A DNA stretch of 10,091 nucleotides from an uncultured Collinsella sp. GTDB taxonomy: Bacteria; Actinomycetota; Coriobacteriia; Coriobacteriales; Coriobacteriaceae. Position numbers and translations under genes: made by a program. Location of the stretch: contig CABQHZ010000058.1 in NCBI GenBank assembly GCA_902464175.1, positions 1 to 10,091 of the forward strand, written 5' to 3'. The notes below the pieces were generated by a model. It was given only the letters and a program-made list of their open reading frames with translations, did no database searches and was not told the origin of the DNA. Of the stretch, positions 6,925 through 10,091 are shown one piece after another (the first letter of the stretch is position 1; every line of letters begins with the position of its first letter).

Positions 6925-6940
6925 GGCTCTTATCAGAGCC
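6925..6940 (+). repeat. Perfect 6-bp inverted repeat just upstream of the pyrH -10 element
   Basis: GGCTCT (6925-6930) and AGAGCC (6935-6940) flank TATC, followed by TTT. It sits 3 nt after the tsf terminator and occupies the -35 region of the predicted pyrH promoter. It could be a back-up terminator for tsf, with a weak T-run, or a DNA operator for pyrH. Confidence 0.5.
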
Positions 6941-6942
6941 TT

Positions 6943-6951
6943 TGATATCAT
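6943..6951 (+). promoter_or_regulatory. Predicted extended -10 promoter of pyrH-frr-uppS-cdsA-dxr
   Basis: TGATATCAT fits the extended -10 form (TGn before TATCAT at 6946-6951). No good -35 hexamer is found 16-18 bp upstream. The start site would be near 6958, leaving a leader of only about 23 nt. The same TGnTATCAT occurs in the rpsB promoter. Placement after a terminator and before a gene supports it. Confidence 0.5.
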
Positions 6952-6966
6952 ATTGAGAGTCTAATT

Positions 6967-6974
6967 AAAGGAGG
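6967..6974 (+). promoter_or_regulatory. Strong ribosome binding site that decides the pyrH TTG start
   Basis: AAAGGAGG is a near-perfect match to the 16S rRNA 3' end and lies 6 nt before TTG 6981, which supports the TTG start. Confidence 0.8.
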
Positions 6975-6980
6975 ATCGCT

Positions 6981-7703
6981 TTGTCCGACATCCGATATAA
7001 ACGCGTGCTTCTTAAGCTTTCCGGCGAAGCACTGATGGGCGACGGCCAATATGGCATCGACCCCAAGGTTACCGACCATCTTGCCAAGCAGGTCAAGGAG
7101 CTGCTCGCCGTTGGCCATGAGGTCGGCGTCGTTGTCGGCGGCGGCAATATTTTCCGCGGCATGGCAGGCGCTGCCGGTGGCATGGAGCGTGCTCAGGCCG
7201 ACTACATGGGCATGCTGGCAACCGTTATGAACGCGCTCGCCCTGCAGGATGCCTTCGAGCACAACGATGTTCCCTGCCGCGTGATGAGCGCTATCCAGAT
7301 GAACGAGATCTGCGAGCCCTATATTCGTCGCCGCGCTATCAACCATCTGTCCAAGGGCAACGTCGTCATCTTCGCTGCCGGTTCGGGCAATCCGTACTTT
7401 ACGACCGACACCGCCGCGGCTCTTCGTGCGTGCGAGATCGGCGCCGAGATTCTGATTAAAGCCACCAAGGTTGACGGCATCTACGACAAGGATCCCGTCA
7501 AGTGCGCCGATGCCGTCCGTTTTGACAAGATTACCTATCACGAGGTTCTCGTCCGCGGTCTGCAGGTTATGGATTCCACGGCTACGGCACTGTGCCAGGA
7601 TAACCGTATGCCGATTTTGGTCCTCAACATCGATGGCGAGGACACCGTCAAGCGCGCGCTCGCGGGTGAGCCCGTCGGCACGCTCGTCTATCAGGAGGAT
7701 TAA
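6981..7703 (+). CDS. pyrH: Uridylate kinase (UMP kinase)
   Basis: PyrH phosphorylates UMP to UDP with ATP in pyrimidine synthesis; bacterial PyrH is a hexameric amino-acid-kinase-fold enzyme usually activated by GTP and inhibited by UTP. The 240-residue product is standard length. KRVLLKLSGEALMG (residues 7-20) holds the phosphate-binding lysine K12, and GGGNIFRG (53-60) is the family glycine loop. IFAAGSGNPYFTTDTAAALRA and GIYDKDP (nucleotide binding) follow, and the C-terminal MPILVLNIDGEDTVKRAL is also typical. The start codon is TTG, supported by the strong AAAGGAGG site and by alignment of the KLSGEAL motif near the N-terminus. pyrH appears to lead a new transcription unit, since it follows a terminator and a predicted promoter. 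frr starts 2 nt after the stop, so the two are probably translationally coupled. Confidence 0.98.
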   Translation: MSDIRYKRVLLKLSGEALMGDGQYGIDPKVTDHLAKQVKELLAVGHEVGVVVGGGNIFRGMAGAAGGMERAQADYMGMLATVMNALALQDAFEHNDVPCRVMSAIQMNEICEPYIRRRAINHLSKGNVVIFAAGSGNPYFTTDTAAALRACEIGAEILIKATKVDGIYDKDPVKCADAVRFDKITYHEVLVRGLQVMDSTATALCQDNRMPILVLNIDGEDTVKRALAGEPVGTLVYQED

Positions 7704-7705
7704 GC

Positions 7706-8242
7706 ATGGCAGAGAACATCACCGCCCATATGGACAAGTCGCTCGAGTCCCTCAAGCATAACTTCTCCAAGGTCCGTACCGGTCGCGCCAACGCCAACAT
7801 TCTGTCCGACATCACCGTTGATTATTACGGTGTCCCCACGCCGGTCACGCAGGTTGCCGCCGTCAAGACCCCCGAGGCTCACATGCTGCTCATCGAGCCG
7901 TGGGACAAGGCGCTCATCAACGCTATCGTCAAGGCCATCGGCGCTTCCGATCTGGGCATTACCCCCAACTCCGATGGCACCGTCGTTCGTCTGCCGTTCC
8001 CGGCGCCCACTGAGGAGCGCCGTCGCGAGCTCGTCAAGGAGTGCCGCGAGTACGCCGAGCAGGCCAAGGTGTCTATCCGTAACATCCGTCGCGACTTCAA
8101 CAATAAGCTCGAGCGCGATGAGGAGCTCACCGAGGACGATGTCCGTCGCGAGCAGGCCAAGGTCCAGAAGCATACCGATGAGTATGTCGCCAAGGTCGAG
8201 GAGCTTCTGAAGGAAAAAGAAGCCGAGGTCATGGAGATCTAA
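7706..8242 (+). CDS. frr: Ribosome recycling factor (RRF)
   Basis: RRF works with EF-G to split the post-termination ribosome. The product has 178 residues, slightly shorter than the 185 typical for the family, with the difference at the N-terminus. Visible signatures are KVRTGRANANIL, VDYYGVPTPVTQVA, ASDLGITPNSDGTVVRLPFPAPTEERRRELVK and the long helical C-terminal half with VSIRNIRRDFNNKL and a charged DDVRREQAKVQKHTDEYV stretch. Together these form domain II (the beta-rich middle) flanked by the domain I three-helix bundle. ATG 7706 has AGGAGG at 7693-7698 inside the end of pyrH, 7 nt away. Only 1 nt separates the frr stop from the uppS start. A terminator-like hairpin lies 38 nt past the frr stop, inside uppS. 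Confidence 0.98.
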   Translation: MAENITAHMDKSLESLKHNFSKVRTGRANANILSDITVDYYGVPTPVTQVAAVKTPEAHMLLIEPWDKALINAIVKAIGASDLGITPNSDGTVVRLPFPAPTEERRRELVKECREYAEQAKVSIRNIRRDFNNKLERDEELTEDDVRREQAKVQKHTDEYVAKVEELLKEKEAEVMEI

Positions 8243-8243
8243 G

Positions 8244-9038
8244 GTGCAATACGACGAGCATAAACTGGTCGAGTACTTTGCCGACGCCCCTGCGGGCGTC
8301 GGTTTTTCCGACCTTGACCTCAATAACATTCCGCACCATATCTCGTGCATCATGGACGGCAACGGTCGTTGGGCCACGTCGCGCGGTCTTGCACGCACCG
8401 AGGGTCATAAGGCAGGTATCCTCTCGCTGCGCGAGATCATTACCGCCTGCGTGCGCCTGGGCGTCGACGTGCTTTCGGCCTATGCGTTTTCTACCGAAAA
8501 CTGGAACCGTCCGCAGCATGAGGTCAACGTCTTGATGCATCTGTTTGCCAAGACGTTTATCGACGAGCTGCCGCTTCTGAAGCGCGAAAACGTGCGCGTT
8601 GTCTTTTTGGGCGACATTTCCGCGCTGCCCAAGAAGACCCGCGACGTTTTTGAACGCGGTCTTGCCGAGTGCGCCGATCACACCGGTATGACGCTGGCGC
8701 TTGCCGTCAACTACGGCGCGCGTGCCGAGATTACCCGCGCTGTCCGTCAGATTGCACTCGACGCTGCCGCCGGTAAGATCGATCCTGCCGCAATTGATGA
8801 CGACATGGTGGCTTCCCACCTCTATACTGCCGGCCTTCCCGATCCTGAGCTTGTGATTCGCACCTCTGGTGAGCTGCGCCTTTCGAACTATCTGCTGTGG
8901 CAGGTGGCTTATTCCGAGTTCTACGTCACCGATACCTATTGGCCCGACTTTGATCGTTGGGGCCTTGTCGACGCCATTTTGGCCTATCAGGGCCGTGACC
9001 GTAGGTTTGGTGGACTGAGCAAGACCGAGGAGGCTTAA
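8244..9038 (+). CDS. uppS: Undecaprenyl diphosphate synthase (cis-prenyltransferase)
   Basis: UppS adds isopentenyl units to farnesyl diphosphate to make the C55 carrier lipid for peptidoglycan and other wall polymers. The product has 264 residues. Motifs are CIMDGNGRWA with catalytic D38, GHKAG, YAFSTENWNRP (FSTENW at 82-87), ALAVNYGAR, and RTSGELRLSNYLLWQVAYSE with substrate-binding R206, R212 and S214. These align with E. coli D26, R194, R200 and S202 at a constant offset of 12, so the N-terminus is about 12 residues longer. The start is GTG 8244 with GGAG 7 nt upstream; no ATG, GTG or TTG occurs between it and the ATG inside the MDGNGRW motif, so no shorter version is plausible with a normal start. 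The N-terminal extension contains the terminator-like hairpin at 8281-8307. cdsA begins 2 nt after the stop. Confidence 0.97.
   Translation: MQYDEHKLVEYFADAPAGVGFSDLDLNNIPHHISCIMDGNGRWATSRGLARTEGHKAGILSLREIITACVRLGVDVLSAYAFSTENWNRPQHEVNVLMHLFAKTFIDELPLLKRENVRVVFLGDISALPKKTRDVFERGLAECADHTGMTLALAVNYGARAEITRAVRQIALDAAAGKIDPAAIDDDMVASHLYTAGLPDPELVIRTSGELRLSNYLLWQVAYSEFYVTDTYWPDFDRWGLVDAILAYQGRDRRFGGLSKTEEA
8281..8307 (+). terminator. Intrinsic terminator-like hairpin inside the 5' end of uppS
   Basis: CCGACGCCC (8281-8289) and GGGCGTCGG (8294-8302) form a perfect 9-bp stem, with eight G-C pairs out of nine, closed by the loop CTGC and followed directly by TTTTT (8303-8307). It begins 37 nt after the uppS GTG and encodes residues 13-21 (ADAPAGVGF). 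By shape it is as good as an ordinary Rho-independent terminator. A ribosome translating uppS would tend to melt it, so its effect may depend on uppS translation. Confidence 0.7.
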
Positions 9039-9040
9039 TC

Positions 9041-9940
9041 GTGTCCGATCGTCCCAAGGCATCTGCTCCCAAGACGCCTGCGCGCAAAGCTGCCACTGCG
9101 GGAGCGCCTGCAGCGAAGAGCGGCACCGGTTCGTGGCTGGCGGGCTTTATTACCCGTGCCGCCGCCGGTATCGTCTACGCCGTTGTCTTTATCCTGTGCC
9201 TGGTTTTGGGTATCGTGCCCACGGCCATCTTTGTTTCTGTCATGAGCGGTCTGTGCTGCTATGAGTTTTTCCGTATGACAAGGCTCGATGGCAAGATGGC
9301 TAACGAGCGCATGGGTATCGCTGCCGCCGTACTCTTTCCGCTGTCGGCGTTGGGCGATTCGATGTTGCTGAATGCCCTGCTTTTTGCCCTGATGCTCGCT
9401 GTGGGCATTTGGTATGTCTGGTCGCCGCGTACCCGCATCTCTGATGTGGCAGTGACGCTCATGGGTCCCATCTACACTGGCTTTATGCTGTCGGCTATCG
9501 TGCTGCTGCGCGATGCCGTGCCCGGTTTTGCCGGTGCCCTGCTTTCAGTGGGCGTTTGCGCGTCCCTTTGGGTCTCCGATTCGTTTGCCTACATCGTGGG
9601 CAGCCGTATCGGCAAGCACAAGATGGTTCCCAAGATTTCTCCCAAAAAGAGCTGGGAGGGGTTTGTCGGCGGCATCCTGGGCTCGGTTTTGATTTGGCTC
9701 ATCCTGTGGGCGACGCACTTCTACAAGCTCAGCCTGCCCTATGCGCTGCTGTGCGGCGTGGTTGTGTCCATTCTGGGCGTTATCGGCGACCTTATCGAGT
9801 CGCGCATCAAGCGCGGTGTGGGCGTCAAGGATTCCGGCAACCTTATCCCGGGCCACGGCGGCATGCTCGATCGTAGCGATTCGCTTATCTTCGGCTGTAT
9901 CACCGCGCAGCTGTTGCTGATGATCGGAGGCGTGCTGTAA
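9041..9940 (+). CDS. cdsA: Phosphatidate cytidylyltransferase (CDP-diacylglycerol synthase)
   Basis: CdsA is an integral membrane enzyme that makes CDP-diacylglycerol from phosphatidic acid and CTP, the precursor of bacterial phospholipids. The 299-residue product begins with a polar, Ala/Pro/Lys-rich cytosolic tail (about 1-32). Several hydrophobic segments follow: roughly 34-78, 88-127 (with short breaks), 140-185, 205-225 and 230-250. The family signature runs from 254 to 280 and contains SRIKR, KDSGNLIPGHGG and DRSD; conserved K257, R258, K263, D264, H272, D277 and D280 are all present. Serine 279 is a small departure from the usual hydrophobic residue. GTG 9041 has GAGGAGG (9027-9033) 7 nt upstream. 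The stop overlaps dxr as TAATG. The order uppS-cdsA-dxr is widely conserved and links carrier-lipid, phospholipid and isoprenoid supply. Confidence 0.97.
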   Translation: MSDRPKASAPKTPARKAATAGAPAAKSGTGSWLAGFITRAAAGIVYAVVFILCLVLGIVPTAIFVSVMSGLCCYEFFRMTRLDGKMANERMGIAAAVLFPLSALGDSMLLNALLFALMLAVGIWYVWSPRTRISDVAVTLMGPIYTGFMLSAIVLLRDAVPGFAGALLSVGVCASLWVSDSFAYIVGSRIGKHKMVPKISPKKSWEGFVGGILGSVLIWLILWATHFYKLSLPYALLCGVVVSILGVIGDLIESRIKRGVGVKDSGNLIPGHGGMLDRSDSLIFGCITAQLLLMIGGVL

Positions 9941-10091
9941 TGTCTTTCCAGACGACGTATGGCTCCGATGGACGTCTCCGCGTTGCCATCCTGGGTTGTA
10001 CGGGCTCTATCGGCACCCAGGCGCTCGATGTGTGCCGCCAGCATGCCGATCGCCTGCAGGTGACGGCGCTGTCCGTTAACTCCAGTACCTC
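9940..10091 (+). CDS. dxr: 1-deoxy-D-xylulose 5-phosphate reductoisomerase (5' part only)
   Basis: Only the first 50 codons are in the window. Dxr converts DXP to 2-C-methyl-D-erythritol 4-phosphate with NADPH, the first committed step of the MEP isoprenoid pathway, which feeds UppS with its substrates. The visible N-terminus has the Rossmann motif RVAILGCTGSIGTQALDV (GCTGSIGTQ at 19-27, usually GSTGSIGTQ), then an expected helix and the ALSVNSST strand that corresponds to the usual ALxAxxN segment. ATG 9940 overlaps the cdsA stop as TAATG, and GGAGG (9926-9930) lies 9 nt upstream inside cdsA, so coupling is likely. Identity rests on this motif together with the conserved uppS-cdsA-dxr order. 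Confidence 0.93.
   Translation, partial: MSFQTTYGSDGRLRVAILGCTGSIGTQALDVCRQHADRLQVTALSVNSST

Noticed and set aside
6942..6967. Alternative pyrH promoter with TTGATA (6942-6947) as -35 and TAATTA (6962-6967) as -10
   Set aside because: The spacer is only 14 bp, and the -10 would overlap the ribosome binding site, leaving no leader.
8229..9062. A 277-codon minus-strand frame opposite uppS, and similar ones at 3163-3936, 7700-8398 and 1502-2257
   Set aside because: These are antisense shadows of certain genes in GC-rich DNA. No family motif or ribosome binding site supports them.
1..10091. Search for mobile elements, CRISPR arrays, tRNA or rRNA genes, toxin-antitoxin pairs or a novel gene cassette
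   Set aside because: Every stretch longer than about 220 bases is accounted for by recognisable housekeeping genes in a conserved order. No terminal repeats, direct-repeat arrays or foreign-looking composition were seen. The xer gene is a chromosomal Xer by context, not a phage integrase.

Overview
The window is a GC-rich, densely packed housekeeping stretch in which every gene lies on the + strand. Its layout mixes two well-known gene orders. The order yraN-comM-dprA-xer-rpsB-tsf-pyrH-frr-cdsA-dxr is familiar from Actinobacteria. The order trmFO-xerC, with the FAD/folate-dependent TrmFO, is familiar from Firmicutes. TrmFO in a GC-rich actinobacterial-type neighbourhood, with codon use rich in GAG, CGC and GTC, points to the class Coriobacteriia, possibly a Collinsella-like gut organism. 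That assignment is inference from gene content and codon style, not a database match.

Bases 1-2731 hold a DNA-processing group: the 3' end of yraN, then comM (yifB) and dprA, joined by TGATG and ATGA overlaps. Bases 2746-5000 hold trmFO (tRNA m5U54 methylation) and a Xer tyrosine recombinase. The xer frame has no ATG, GTG or TTG ahead of its N-terminal domain; the best-placed start is an ATA that overlaps the trmFO stop. Bases 5001-5219 are non-coding and hold a strong promoter, with an inverted repeat filling its spacer, and a leader of about 135 nt that can form several stems, one of which covers the rpsB ribosome binding site.

Bases 5220-6863 are rpsB and tsf (ribosomal protein S2 and EF-Ts), closed by a strong intrinsic terminator at 6887-6921. 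A small hairpin and an extended -10 promoter follow. From there, pyrH, frr, uppS, cdsA and dxr run to the window edge with junctions of -1 to +2 nt. This block covers UMP phosphorylation, ribosome recycling, undecaprenyl diphosphate synthesis, CDP-diacylglycerol synthesis and the first committed MEP-pathway step. Translation, nucleotide supply and envelope lipid supply are thus co-transcribed, as in many bacteria. A terminator-shaped hairpin lies inside the 5' end of uppS and could set the ratio between pyrH-frr and the lipid genes.

I see no mobile element, CRISPR array, tRNA, rRNA or obvious new defence or metabolic system. The unusual signals are regulatory or translational: the ATA start of xer, the rpsB promoter dyad and leader, the hairpin at the pyrH promoter, and the intragenic terminator in uppS.
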